Source of the DNA: Bacillota bacterium
GTDB lineage: Bacteria > Bacillota > Bacilli > Lactobacillales > Streptococcaceae
Direction: 5' to 3'
NCBI GenBank assembly: GCA_021781855.1
Contig: JAJXWC010000026.1
Span: 1 to 17,581 of the forward strand
Length of the DNA: 17,581 bases
Part shown: piece after piece, positions 1-6,245 of the stretch
How positions within the stretch are numbered: position 1 is the first letter of the stretch
How the letters are laid out: every line of letters starts with the position of its first letter
Translations under genes and position numbers: made by a program
Notes under the pieces: generated by a model
The model's database searches: none
What the model was told of the DNA's origin: nothing
The model's input: the letters and a program-made list of their open reading frames with translations, nothing else

Positions 1-8
1 CTATTTTT

Positions 9-17
9 TGCTATAAA
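9..17 (+). promoter_or_regulatory. Possible extended -10 promoter element for the first lipoprotein gene
   Basis: TGCTATAAA matches an extended -10 element (TG-N-TATAAA), about 90 nt upstream of the start codon at 108. Any -35 box would lie at or beyond the window edge, so only half of the promoter can be judged. The leader that follows is AT-rich and ends in a strong GGAGG ribosome binding site at 96-100. Confidence 0.3.
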
Positions 18-107
18 CGAAACTTGCCTTCATCATAAAAAAATTTATATCAGAAGATTTAAGACCATGTTAAGATAGTTTTATCATTTATTTATGGAGG
101 ACTTTTT

Positions 108-959
108 ATGAGAACGTCACTAAAATTCACATTTGCTGTACTTTCGCTTTTTGCTGTTGGAACTTTAGCAGCTTGTGGGAATTCAGCGGCTTCAAATTCT
201 AAAAATTCTAATAAGACATCAATCGTGATTGCCACTGATGGCTCTACAAAACCGTTTGATTATACAGATGGACAGGGGAATTTGACAGGTTATGATATTG
301 AAGTTGCACGTGCTGTTTTTAAAAAATTACCCGAATATAATGTGAAATTCCAAGTGGTTGATTTTTCAGGAATTGCACCGGGAATTGATAGCGGACGTTA
401 TCAAATGGGGGCAAATGATTTCGGTTGGACAGCACAAAGAGCACAATCTTACAATTTTTCTTATCCCTTATCAAAATCGAATAACGCTGTACTTGTGAAA
501 TCAGGAACTTACCACAGTTTGGCAGATTTGGCAGGAAAAAGTACGATTGGCAATCCAGCATCAAATTATACAAAAGAAATTCAGGACTGGAACACAGCAC
601 ATCCAGACAAAAAAATCATTCTTAATTATTCATCTGACAGTACTTCAATTAATACACGTTTTCTTCAGGTCGAAAGCGGGAAAATTGACTTCATGCTCTA
701 CGACAAGATTTCTTTAGAGAGCAGCATAAAAGACCAAGGATTTGGCGATTTGAAAATCGAAGATATTAACGATAACACAGGGGACCCGCAACATGACGGA
801 TACGAATATTTCTTATTTGGAAAAGATGCACAAGGTCAGGAATTAAAAACGAAAGTTGACAAAGTACTCGCAGAGCTTCAATCTGATGGCACCCTTGCGA
901 AACTTTCTGAAAAGTATCTCGGTGGCAATTTTGTTCCGAAACCAGAGATGTTTAAATAA
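108..959 (+). CDS. Amino acid ABC transporter substrate-binding lipoprotein (SBP family 3)
   Basis: This is a solute-binding lipoprotein that would capture a small polar amino acid or related compound outside the cell for an ABC importer. The first 23 residues form a lipoprotein signal: positive MRTSLK, a hydrophobic stretch, then the lipobox LAAC with Cys23 as the lipidated residue. A Ser/Asn-rich linker follows, then a single SBP_bac_3 domain from about residue 38 to 275, starting with the typical TDGSTKPFDYTD and GYDIEVARAV segments. Its 283 aa is normal for the family. It is a paralogue of the lipoprotein at 2218: both carry a W-N-x-x-HPDKK segment in the middle. GGAGG at 96-100 supports the ATG at 108. 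The resemblance is to cystine-type (TcyJ/TcyK-like) binding proteins, but the ligand cannot be read from sequence. It probably shares the single permease/ATPase pair encoded at 3054-4756. Confidence 0.9.
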   Translation: MRTSLKFTFAVLSLFAVGTLAACGNSAASNSKNSNKTSIVIATDGSTKPFDYTDGQGNLTGYDIEVARAVFKKLPEYNVKFQVVDFSGIAPGIDSGRYQMGANDFGWTAQRAQSYNFSYPLSKSNNAVLVKSGTYHSLADLAGKSTIGNPASNYTKEIQDWNTAHPDKKIILNYSSDSTSINTRFLQVESGKIDFMLYDKISLESSIKDQGFGDLKIEDINDNTGDPQHDGYEYFLFGKDAQGQELKTKVDKVLAELQSDGTLAKLSEKYLGGNFVPKPEMFK

Positions 960-1253
960 GCCAAGGTCTATTTTGTAAGAGACCACTCGGCTCGTCGATA
1001 AATTAGGCACTGAATATCATTCCGCAAAATAACTAGATTTTGTGGGATTAGACTCCTCATTTCTCTAAAGAAATATAGAATGAGGAGAAGTTTCTTCGTT
1101 TGTGGCACGAGGGGCGGAGATAAAATTGTTTTAAAATCTGTTTATCTGCATAATAAAATACAGATACTCGTTGAATTACAGAGGAGGCTGTGTGAGTGCT
1201 TGAACGGCAGTTTCTTGCCATAAAGTGCTTGCTGAGCTATAGAAGGAAAAAAG
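960..1253 (+). other. 294-nt spacer packed with hairpins
   Basis: No gene is convincing here. The spacer contains consecutive hairpins: GGTCT/AGACC at 965-969 and 980-984; a 12-bp stem (two G-U pairs) at 1019-1030 with 1037-1048, loop AACTAG; CTCCTCATT/AATGAGGAG at 1053-1061 with 1079-1087; and GAAG-TTT-CTTC at 1087-1097, which competes with the preceding stem for the same bases. AGATAAA/TTTATCT is a further weak pair around 1118-1150. None is followed by a U-tract, so they are not classical terminators. A possible promoter (1126-1154) and a GAGGAGG motif (1181-1187) lie in the last third. Confidence 0.5.
1126..1154 (+). promoter_or_regulatory. Possible sigma-A promoter for the C26 hydrolase gene
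   Basis: TTGTTT at 1126-1131 and CATAAT at 1149-1154 are separated by 17 nt, the preferred spacing. The -35 half is a poor match, so this is only a candidate. It would start a transcript about 90 nt upstream of the start codon at 1254. Confidence 0.3.
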
Positions 1254-2000
1254 ATGACCCAACCCATTATTGCGATTTCCGCAGGTAGTTTAAATAAATT
1301 TTCTAACATCACTAATCATAATTTTGCTCAATTTGCTCCAAAAGAGCTAAAGGAAGCCGTAATTGCAGCAGGTGGAATTCCTATTATCTTGCCATTTCCA
1401 GAGAAAAGTGAGCAAGCGTCAGAACTTGCGGAAAGAGCGGTCGGTCTGTTTGACGGATTGATTTTCCCTGGCGGACCCGATATTGACCCGACTTTTTATC
1501 ATGAGGTAACAACTGCAGAGACAGGGCATACAAATGTTGCACAAGATACTTACGAAATTATCTTAGCGCAAAAAGCGAAAAAAGCGGGCAAACAAATTTT
1601 TGGCATTTGCCGAGGAATGCAGCTCATCAACGTTGCTTTTGGCGGAAATCTTTATCAGGATTTGGAAACGCAAAAAGTAGGGGAAAAGTTGCTGCAACAT
1701 CAACAAAGCCTGCCTGTCGAATTTCCATCACATGATGTCGATTTTGTGAAAACAAGCGAATTCTACAAGATTTTTGGAGAAAAAGCTCAGGTTAATTCGC
1801 GCCATCATCAAGGGCTCAAGAATGTGGCAGCGGGATTTACGGTAGTTGCGCAGGCAGGAGATGGTGTTATTGAAGCTATTGAATCTACTGATGGTTTGGC
1901 AGCAGCGGTGCAATGGCATCCAGAGAACATGTGGCGCACCGATAAAAAACAGCTTGCCTTATTTGAAAAATTTGTGGAAAAAGCCGCACATCAAAGTTGA
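1254..2000 (+). CDS. Gamma-glutamyl-gamma-aminobutyrate hydrolase family protein (peptidase C26)
   Basis: This is a cytoplasmic class-I glutamine-amidotransferase-fold hydrolase, in the family (PuuD and relatives) that cleaves gamma-glutamyl bonds. Visible motifs: GLIFPGGPDIDP at about 68-79, the nucleophile elbow GICRGMQ with Cys119, HHQG at 184-187, and WHPE at 221-224 giving the His222 and Glu224 of the triad. All three catalytic residues are present and the 248 aa is normal for the family. AGAAGG at 1241-1246 supports the ATG at 1254. No amidotransferase partner domain is fused. The gene lies between two solute-binding lipoprotein genes of one ABC importer. That suggests it processes an imported gamma-glutamyl compound (inference); a role on gamma-glutamyl-GABA is the family default and is not shown here. 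Confidence 0.88.
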   Translation: MTQPIIAISAGSLNKFSNITNHNFAQFAPKELKEAVIAAGGIPIILPFPEKSEQASELAERAVGLFDGLIFPGGPDIDPTFYHEVTTAETGHTNVAQDTYEIILAQKAKKAGKQIFGICRGMQLINVAFGGNLYQDLETQKVGEKLLQHQQSLPVEFPSHDVDFVKTSEFYKIFGEKAQVNSRHHQGLKNVAAGFTVVAQAGDGVIEAIESTDGLAAAVQWHPENMWRTDKKQLALFEKFVEKAAHQS

Positions 2001-2030
2001 TGAAGTCAATCATCAACAATTTGACAGCTA

Positions 2031-2051
2031 TTGAAGTAATTGCTTCATCAG
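2031..2051 (+). repeat. Dispersed intergenic repeat B, copy 1
   Basis: This 21-nt stretch matches 6299-6319 at 20 of 21 positions. It contains the small hairpin TGAAG-N6-CTTCA followed by TCAG. Both copies lie in spacers and not in genes. Confidence 0.5.
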
Positions 2052-2104
2052 CGAGAAATTTTCACCCTCACTGCGGAAAAGGAGCATTTATTTATCTTTC
2101 GAGG

Positions 2105-2129
2105 CACTAAGCTTCGAATTTCGCTCGAC
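2105..2129 (+). repeat. Dispersed intergenic repeat A, copy 1
   Basis: Of 25 nt, 24 are identical to 12964-12988. The core is AAGCTTCGAATTTCGCT. In this copy it stands directly before a perfect 13-bp hairpin; the other copy starts 7 nt after a stop codon. Confidence 0.55.
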
Positions 2130-2133
2130 TAAA

Positions 2134-2161
2134 CTTGGTGGGAGTTTCAACTCCCACCAAG
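2134..2161 (+). other. Perfect 13-bp inverted repeat (hairpin without U-tract)
   Basis: CTTGGTGGGAGTT and its exact complement are separated by only two bases, so the real loop is about TTTCAA closed by an 11-bp GC-rich stem. It is followed by GTAAGTCTC and not by a run of T, so it is not a standard intrinsic terminator. It could be a mRNA-stabilising or processing structure ahead of the lipoprotein gene at 2218. Confidence 0.6.
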
Positions 2162-2217
2162 TAAGTCTCTGCTTCAGCAATATTACTGAACTAAATTATA
2201 GAAAGCAAGGAATTTTT

Positions 2218-3048
2218 ATGAAACTGAAAAAAATCATCACAATAACAACCATCGCTTTAGCCAGCACCGCAATTTTGGCTGCATGCTCATCAAACAAGAG
2301 CAGTGCATCAAATGTAACAACAGTAACTGTTGCTACTTCTGCCGATTCGAATCCTTACGAATATACAATAAACGGAAAATTAACCGGCTTTGAATATGAC
2401 GTGTTGCAAGCAGCAGCGAAAAATCTTCCTCAGTACAAATTTGTTTATAAGAGTTATGATGATAGTGCCTTGCTGAGCGCACTAGATGGCGGGCGGGCGC
2501 AAATTGCGATGAACAATTTTGGAAAAACAAAGGCGCGTGAATCAAAATATCTTTTCAGTTATCCAACAATGCAAGGTATTAACGCAATTTTTTCTAGTGA
2601 TAAAGAAAATATCACAACGATTGCCGGACTTGCAGGCAAGAAAACAGAAATTCCAACGGGAACAAATTACGGTGATATCCTTGACAACTGGAATTCGGAG
2701 CATCCAGATAAAAAAGTAACGATTACTTATTCGCAAAGGACTTTGACTGACCGACTCCAAGCTGTATCAAGCGGTCAAATTGATTTTTTATTTGCATCGA
2801 AATCAGCAGCAGAAAATCTTGTTAAAGAACATGCGATTACGGGTGTTAAAGATACAATTCCAACAGATTTGAACCAATATCCAGAATTCAAAACCTATGG
2901 TTATTATGTTTTAGACAGTAGCCAAACGACACTGCAAAAAGCACTCAATGCTCAACTTAAAAAGTTAGCAGAAAATGGCGAACTGAAAAAACTCTCTGAG
3001 AAATACTTTGGCGATGACCAAGTACCAAGTTTGGACCAATATAAATAA
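2218..3048 (+). CDS. Amino acid ABC transporter substrate-binding lipoprotein (SBP family 3)
   Basis: This is the second solute-binding lipoprotein of the cluster. The signal MKLKK, a hydrophobic core and the lipobox LAAC with Cys23 mark it as membrane-anchored. One SBP_bac_3 domain covers about residues 35-270, beginning with ATSADSNPYEYT and GFEYDVLQAAAKNLP. The central WNSEHPDKK segment is shared with the lipoprotein at 108, so the two are paralogues, but they have diverged well beyond a recent duplication. The 276-aa length is normal. AAGCAAGG at 2203-2210 precedes the ATG. Only 5 nt separate its stop from the permease gene, so this is the binding protein most closely coupled to the transporter. 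The ligand is probably an amino acid of the cystine type (inference). Confidence 0.9.
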   Translation: MKLKKIITITTIALASTAILAACSSNKSSASNVTTVTVATSADSNPYEYTINGKLTGFEYDVLQAAAKNLPQYKFVYKSYDDSALLSALDGGRAQIAMNNFGKTKARESKYLFSYPTMQGINAIFSSDKENITTIAGLAGKKTEIPTGTNYGDILDNWNSEHPDKKVTITYSQRTLTDRLQAVSSGQIDFLFASKSAAENLVKEHAITGVKDTIPTDLNQYPEFKTYGYYVLDSSQTTLQKALNAQLKKLAENGELKKLSEKYFGDDQVPSLDQYK

Positions 3049-3053
3049 ATAAT

Positions 3054-3962
3054 ATGAAAAAAAATAAAAAAGTTTTAATAGGTCTCATTGTGCTCGTTGC
3101 GCTTATCGTCTTGCCGATGATTCCTTTTCTCGTTATCAAAGGTCAGTATAATTTTCATGATTTCTGGTCAATGTTTTTCACGAAAATCTTTAGCTGGACA
3201 GCCTTCCTCAGTTCTTTTCTACCGATTATTAAACAAGCTCCTGAGTCCCTTTTCATCACAGCGATTGCTATGGTTTTCGGATTGATTTTAGGACTTTTGC
3301 TCGCACTTGTTCGGCTCAATAAAATCCCGATTCTCAATCAAATTCGTGCGGTATTTGTTTCTTTCATTCGCGGAACGCCAATTATCGTGCAGCTTTTTTT
3401 GAGCTATACGGGTATTCCCTTAATCCTCAAAGCGATTAACATGAATTATGGAACAAATCTCACGGTTAATATTTTACCTGCGAGCCTGTTTGTAATTGTT
3501 GCCTTTGCACTTAATGAGGGAGCGTATAATTCGGAAACGATTCGAGCAGCTATTCAGTCGGTTGACAAGGGGCAAATCGAAGCAGCACGTTCACTCGGCA
3601 TGACGAATTTTCAAGTTTTTTGGCGTGTCACATTACCGGAAGCAGCAACTGTTGCCACAGCTCCTTTAGGGAATGCCTTGATTGGACTTTTAAAGTCCAC
3701 GTCACTTGCTTTTACTGCGGGTGTTGTCGAAATGACTGCTCAGGCACAAATCATTGGCGGCTCAACTTTCCGTCAATTTGAAGCTTATCTGACACTCGCC
3801 CTTGTATATTGGCCAATTTGTATCGTCTTCGAAATTTTAATTCGCTTGATAGAGCGAAAATTATCAATAAAAATGCCACTAGACAATCGCAAATTACGAA
3901 CGCAAATCTCAATTTCACGCAATCCATTTGACATGACAGGAGAAGGAGGCGCAGGGCTTTAA
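3054..3962 (+). CDS. Amino acid ABC transporter permease (His/Glu/Gln/Arg/cystine type)
   Basis: This is the membrane subunit of a polar amino acid importer. It has an N-terminal membrane segment at about 7-28, then the conserved core from about 60 onward: FIRGTP at 104-109 and the EAA loop EAARSLGM at 176-183, which docks on the ATPase, followed by LPEAATVATAPLGNALI. Only one permease gene is present, so a homodimer is expected. At 302 aa it is longer than the common 220-240 aa form, because of the N-terminal extension and a hydrophilic tail after residue 270. There is no visible Shine-Dalgarno sequence in the 5-nt gap before ATG 3054, so translation is probably coupled to the gene before it. 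Its stop overlaps the ATPase start (TAATG). It most resembles the TcyB type of streptococcal cystine/glutathione importers (from memory, moderate certainty). Confidence 0.9.
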   Translation: MKKNKKVLIGLIVLVALIVLPMIPFLVIKGQYNFHDFWSMFFTKIFSWTAFLSSFLPIIKQAPESLFITAIAMVFGLILGLLLALVRLNKIPILNQIRAVFVSFIRGTPIIVQLFLSYTGIPLILKAINMNYGTNLTVNILPASLFVIVAFALNEGAYNSETIRAAIQSVDKGQIEAARSLGMTNFQVFWRVTLPEAATVATAPLGNALIGLLKSTSLAFTAGVVEMTAQAQIIGGSTFRQFEAYLTLALVYWPICIVFEILIRLIERKLSIKMPLDNRKLRTQISISRNPFDMTGEGGAGL

Positions 3963-4756
3963 TGATTAAAATCACTAATTTAAGCAAAACATTTTCAGGC
4001 GTAAAAGTCCTTGACCAGTTGAATTTGGAAATTAATGAAGGGGATGTTGTTGCCCTCATTGGTGCTTCTGGCGCAGGAAAATCAACCTTTTTACGCTCAA
4101 TCAATTATTTAGAAGAAGCAGACGAAGGACAACTTCAAATTGATGACTTTAAAATTGATTTTTCTCATGTCAATAAAAAAGAAATCCTAGAACTTCGGAG
4201 AAAAACTGGTATGGTTTTTCAGCAGTTTAATCTTTTTGAGCGTCGTACCGCATTGCAAAATGTTATGGAAGGACTGATTCAAGTCAAAAAAATGCCAAAA
4301 GATGAGGCAGAAAAAATTGCAACCGAAGAATTGGAAAAAGTTGGACTTTCCGAGCGGGCAGATTATTATCCGAAATTTTTGTCAGGTGGGCAAAAGCAGC
4401 GAGTCGGTATTGCACGTGCAATGGCAATGAAGCCACGCCTTTTGCTTCTTGACGAGCCAACATCTGCGCTGGACCCAGAACTCGTTGGAGAAGTGCAAGA
4501 GACGATTCAGCGCGCCGCAAAAAATAAACAGACGATGGTACTTGTCAGTCATGAAATGGAGTTTGTTTATAATGTTGCAACTAAGGTACTTTTCCTAGAA
4601 AATGGTACAATAATAGAAGAAGGTCGTCCGCAGGATGTCTTTCATGCACCAAAAAATAAACGTACCGCAGAATTTTTGTCGCGGCACATTAAAGTGATTA
4701 CTTCACCAGTAGGGGATTCTTTCTCCCCCACTGATGTTAGTAGAACGAAAGCATAG
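3962..4756 (+). CDS. Amino acid ABC transporter ATP-binding protein
   Basis: This is the ATPase that drives the importer. All motifs are intact: Walker A GASGAGKST at 34-42, Q-loop VFQQFNLF around 85-92, signature LSGGQKQR at 140-147, Walker B LLLDEP with Asp164/Glu165, D-loop SALD at 168-171, and the H-loop histidine His197. The start ATG overlaps the permease stop by one base, with AGGAGAAGGAGG about 12 nt before it. It is 264 aa long, with about 20 residues after the usual family end that are polar and rich in Ser/Thr. It belongs to the GlnQ/TcyC-like group. The gene is followed by a 194-nt structured spacer with no U-tract terminator, so transcription could run on towards the DUF4059 gene. 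Confidence 0.93.
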   Translation: MIKITNLSKTFSGVKVLDQLNLEINEGDVVALIGASGAGKSTFLRSINYLEEADEGQLQIDDFKIDFSHVNKKEILELRRKTGMVFQQFNLFERRTALQNVMEGLIQVKKMPKDEAEKIATEELEKVGLSERADYYPKFLSGGQKQRVGIARAMAMKPRLLLLDEPTSALDPELVGEVQETIQRAAKNKQTMVLVSHEMEFVYNVATKVLFLENGTIIEEGRPQDVFHAPKNKRTAEFLSRHIKVITSPVGDSFSPTDVSRTKA

Positions 4757-4950
4757 CTTGCCATTCCGACTAGATGCTTTAGCATCGTAGCGAGGATGGA
4801 CAGCGTAGTAGAAAAGCTACGTAGATAGTGCTGCTTGTTCCGTGCCTAGCCACTTCGACTTGCGACTTTAGTCGCTTAGGGCCGTGGTAAAGGGCGGGGA
4901 ATTAGTAGGCATTGCTAGGTTAAAAATCTCGAAATAGGAAACTTTCTTTA
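4757..4950 (+). other. 194-nt spacer with a tandem pair of covarying TTTA hairpins
   Basis: The spacer is a chain of hairpins. Two copies of CGACT-N-stem-TTTA-stem-(G/T)TAG(C/G)G lie at 4767-4792 and 4856-4881: GATGC/GCATC in the first, GCGAC/GTCGC in the second. Three of the five base pairs differ yet remain paired, while loop and flanks stay alike. Between them lie CGTAG/CTACG at 4804-4808 with 4817-4821, enclosed by CAGC/GCTG, and a motif at 4782-4810 that recurs at 9984. The spacer ends in a modest ribosome binding site, AGGAA at 4936-4940. I see no promoter or U-tract. I do not recognise the element. Confidence 0.5.
4782..4810 (+). repeat. Dispersed repeat C, copy 1 (conserved ends, variable centre)
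   Basis: GCATCGT, ten variable bases, then GACAGCGTAGTA. The same two anchors with exactly the same 10-nt spacing occur at 9984-10012, while the central ten bases hardly match. Confidence 0.45.
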
Positions 4951-5181
4951 ATGATATCAACAGTACTAAAATTTTATCTTCAAGGTTTACTCATCTCGGC
5001 AGTAGTCGTGTTAATTTTGAGTATTATCTATGCGTTTGCTTATTTAGTTAGAAATACGGACAAGTCAAAGACAGCGAGGCGAAATCGAATCCTGGACTTA
5101 ATTTTAGTTGATATTTTGACCATTCCAATTTTGAGTTTTGCGGTGGTTGGTTTACTCGTGATTTTGCGTACCAGAGGTTAG
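4951..5181 (+). CDS. DUF4059 family small membrane protein
   Basis: This is a 76-aa protein with two membrane segments, at about 9-33 and 50-72, joined by a short positively charged loop (NTDKSKTARRNR), which is expected to face the cytoplasm. The sequence and position match DUF4059, a short family of unknown function that in streptococci lies between an amino acid ABC transporter and thioredoxin reductase (recalled, not checked). The same order is seen here: permease, ATPase, this gene, trxB. That conservation suggests a link to the transporter or to thiol metabolism, but no reaction can be assigned. Start ATG 4951 is preceded by AGGAA at 4936-4940. Confidence 0.8.
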   Translation: MISTVLKFYLQGLLISAVVVLILSIIYAFAYLVRNTDKSKTARRNRILDLILVDILTIPILSFAVVGLLVILRTRG

Positions 5182-5192
5182 TGAGCTAATTC

Positions 5193-5222
5193 TTGGGAAA
5201 ATTTTGGGAGTTGGGGTACAAT
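5193..5222 (+). promoter_or_regulatory. Probable sigma-A promoter of trxB
   Basis: TTGGGA at 5193-5198 and TACAAT at 5217-5222 are separated by 18 nt. It lies in the short gap after the DUF4059 stop and would give a leader of about 25-30 nt before ATG 5257. Confidence 0.55.
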
Positions 5223-5256
5223 AATTGTATAAACCTCATTAGAAAAGAGTTACAAA

Positions 5257-6183
5257 ATGACAGAAAAAAGATATGATGTAATTATTATTGGTTCAGGACC
5301 TGCTGGCATGACAACAGCGATGTACACAGCACGCAGTGAAATGAAAACCCTACTCTTAGAGCGTGGAGTTCCAGGGGGCCAGATGAATAATACTGCTGAA
5401 ATTGAAAATTATCCTGGATATGGCACGATTATGGGACCTGAATTATCCATGAAAATGGCTGAACCGCTTGAGAATTTGGGAGTTGAGAATGCTTATGGTT
5501 TCGTGACTGGAATTGAAGATGCGGGTAATTTCAAGAAGGTCATTACAGAAGATGGAACATTTGAAACAAAAGCGCTGATTATCGCAACAGGAGCTAATCA
5601 TCGCAAACTAGGTGTCGCTGGTGAAGAAGAATACGGTGCACGTGGGGTTTCTTACTGTGCAGTCTGTGATGGTGCTTTTTTCCGAAATCAAGATATTTTA
5701 GTTGTCGGCGGTGGAGATTCAGCAGTCGAAGAAGCGCTGTATTTGACTCGTTTTGGACAATCAGTGACAATTATGCACCGTCGTGATGAACTTCGTGCAC
5801 AAAAAATTATTCAGGAACGTGCATTTGCCAATGATAAAATCAAATTTATCTGGGATTCAGTCGTTGAGGAAATCAAAGGAGATGACCGCAAAGTACAGTC
5901 TGTAGTCTATAAGAATATAAAAACTGGCGAGCAAAAAGAGCAAGCTTTTGGTGGTGTTTTTATTTACGTTGGACTTGACCCAGTCGCTGAATTTGCTCAA
6001 AATCTAGGCATTACAGATGAAGCAGGTTGGATTGTAACTGATGACCATATGAGAACAAAGCTGGATGGTGTTTTTGCAGTTGGTGATGTTCGCCAAAAAG
6101 ATTTTCGTCAGATTACAACAGCAGTTGGCGATGGAGCACAAGCAGCTCAAGAAGCCTATAAATATGTTGTTGAACAAGGATAA
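5257..6183 (+). CDS. trxB: Thioredoxin-disulfide reductase
   Basis: This cytoplasmic flavoenzyme passes electrons from NADPH through FAD and a redox-active disulfide to thioredoxin. Visible features: FAD-binding GSGPAG at 12-17, ATG near 111-113, the active-site CAVC at 134-137, the NADPH-binding GGGDSA at 151-156, HRRDELR at 174-180 (the arginines that favour NADPH over NADH), and the C-terminal FAD motif AVGDVR at 274-279. The 308-aa length is that of the low-molecular-weight bacterial enzyme. It has its own promoter at 5193-5222, and a strong terminator follows the stop by a few bases, so it can be a single-gene transcript. Its place next to a possible cystine/glutathione-type importer fits a role in reducing imported disulfides (inference). 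Confidence 0.96.
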   Translation: MTEKRYDVIIIGSGPAGMTTAMYTARSEMKTLLLERGVPGGQMNNTAEIENYPGYGTIMGPELSMKMAEPLENLGVENAYGFVTGIEDAGNFKKVITEDGTFETKALIIATGANHRKLGVAGEEEYGARGVSYCAVCDGAFFRNQDILVVGGGDSAVEEALYLTRFGQSVTIMHRRDELRAQKIIQERAFANDKIKFIWDSVVEEIKGDDRKVQSVVYKNIKTGEQKEQAFGGVFIYVGLDPVAEFAQNLGITDEAGWIVTDDHMRTKLDGVFAVGDVRQKDFRQITTAVGDGAQAAQEAYKYVVEQG

Positions 6184-6188
6184 TATAA

Positions 6189-6216
6189 AAAAACCAAGAA
6201 TATTCTCTTGGTTTTT
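6189..6216 (+). terminator. Intrinsic terminator after trxB
   Basis: An 11-bp perfect stem, AAAAACCAAGA with TCTTGGTTTTT, encloses a 6-nt loop (6200-6205), and the 3' arm ends in a run of T. It begins 5 nt after the trxB stop. Confidence 0.85.
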
Positions 6217-6236
6217 ATGTAATTTCTAAAATTTTA

Positions 6237-6245
6237 TGCTATAAT
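6237..6245 (+). promoter_or_regulatory. secG: Extended -10 promoter of the secG-rnr unit
   Basis: TGCTATAAT is a perfect extended -10 element (TG-N-TATAAT). No good -35 box is seen, as is usual for extended -10 promoters. It lies directly after the trxB terminator and about 230 nt before secG, so it implies a long untranslated leader. Confidence 0.6.

Larger units (their letters stand above)
2001..2217 (+). other. 217-nt structured spacer with dispersed repeats
   Basis: The spacer holds, in order: a perfect 8-bp hairpin 1996-2017 (GTTGATGA/TCATCAAC) that spans the preceding stop codon; a short repeat at 2031-2051 that recurs at 6299; a repeat at 2105-2129 that recurs at 12964; a perfect 13-bp hairpin at 2134-2161; and TTCAG/CTGAA at 2173-2190. 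None has a U-tract. I see no clear promoter, although an AT-rich stretch at 2191-2200 just before the ribosome binding site could contain a -10 element. Confidence 0.5.

Noticed and set aside
960..1253. T-box, SAM or other known riboswitch in the spacers of the amino acid importer
   Set aside because: No T-box GGTGGNACCGCG-type motif, no S-box or other known conserved core was found in this spacer or in 2001-2217, and no terminator with a U-tract precedes the genes.
3751..4104. 117-codon minus-strand frame across the permease/ATPase junction
   Set aside because: It covers conserved coding sequence of two plus-strand genes and shows no recognisable domain or ribosome binding site.
6222..6236. 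Second CodY-like box before secG
   Set aside because: The AATTTCTAAAATTTT stretch lacks one T relative to the consensus, so the halves fall out of register; the match is no better than chance in AT-rich DNA.
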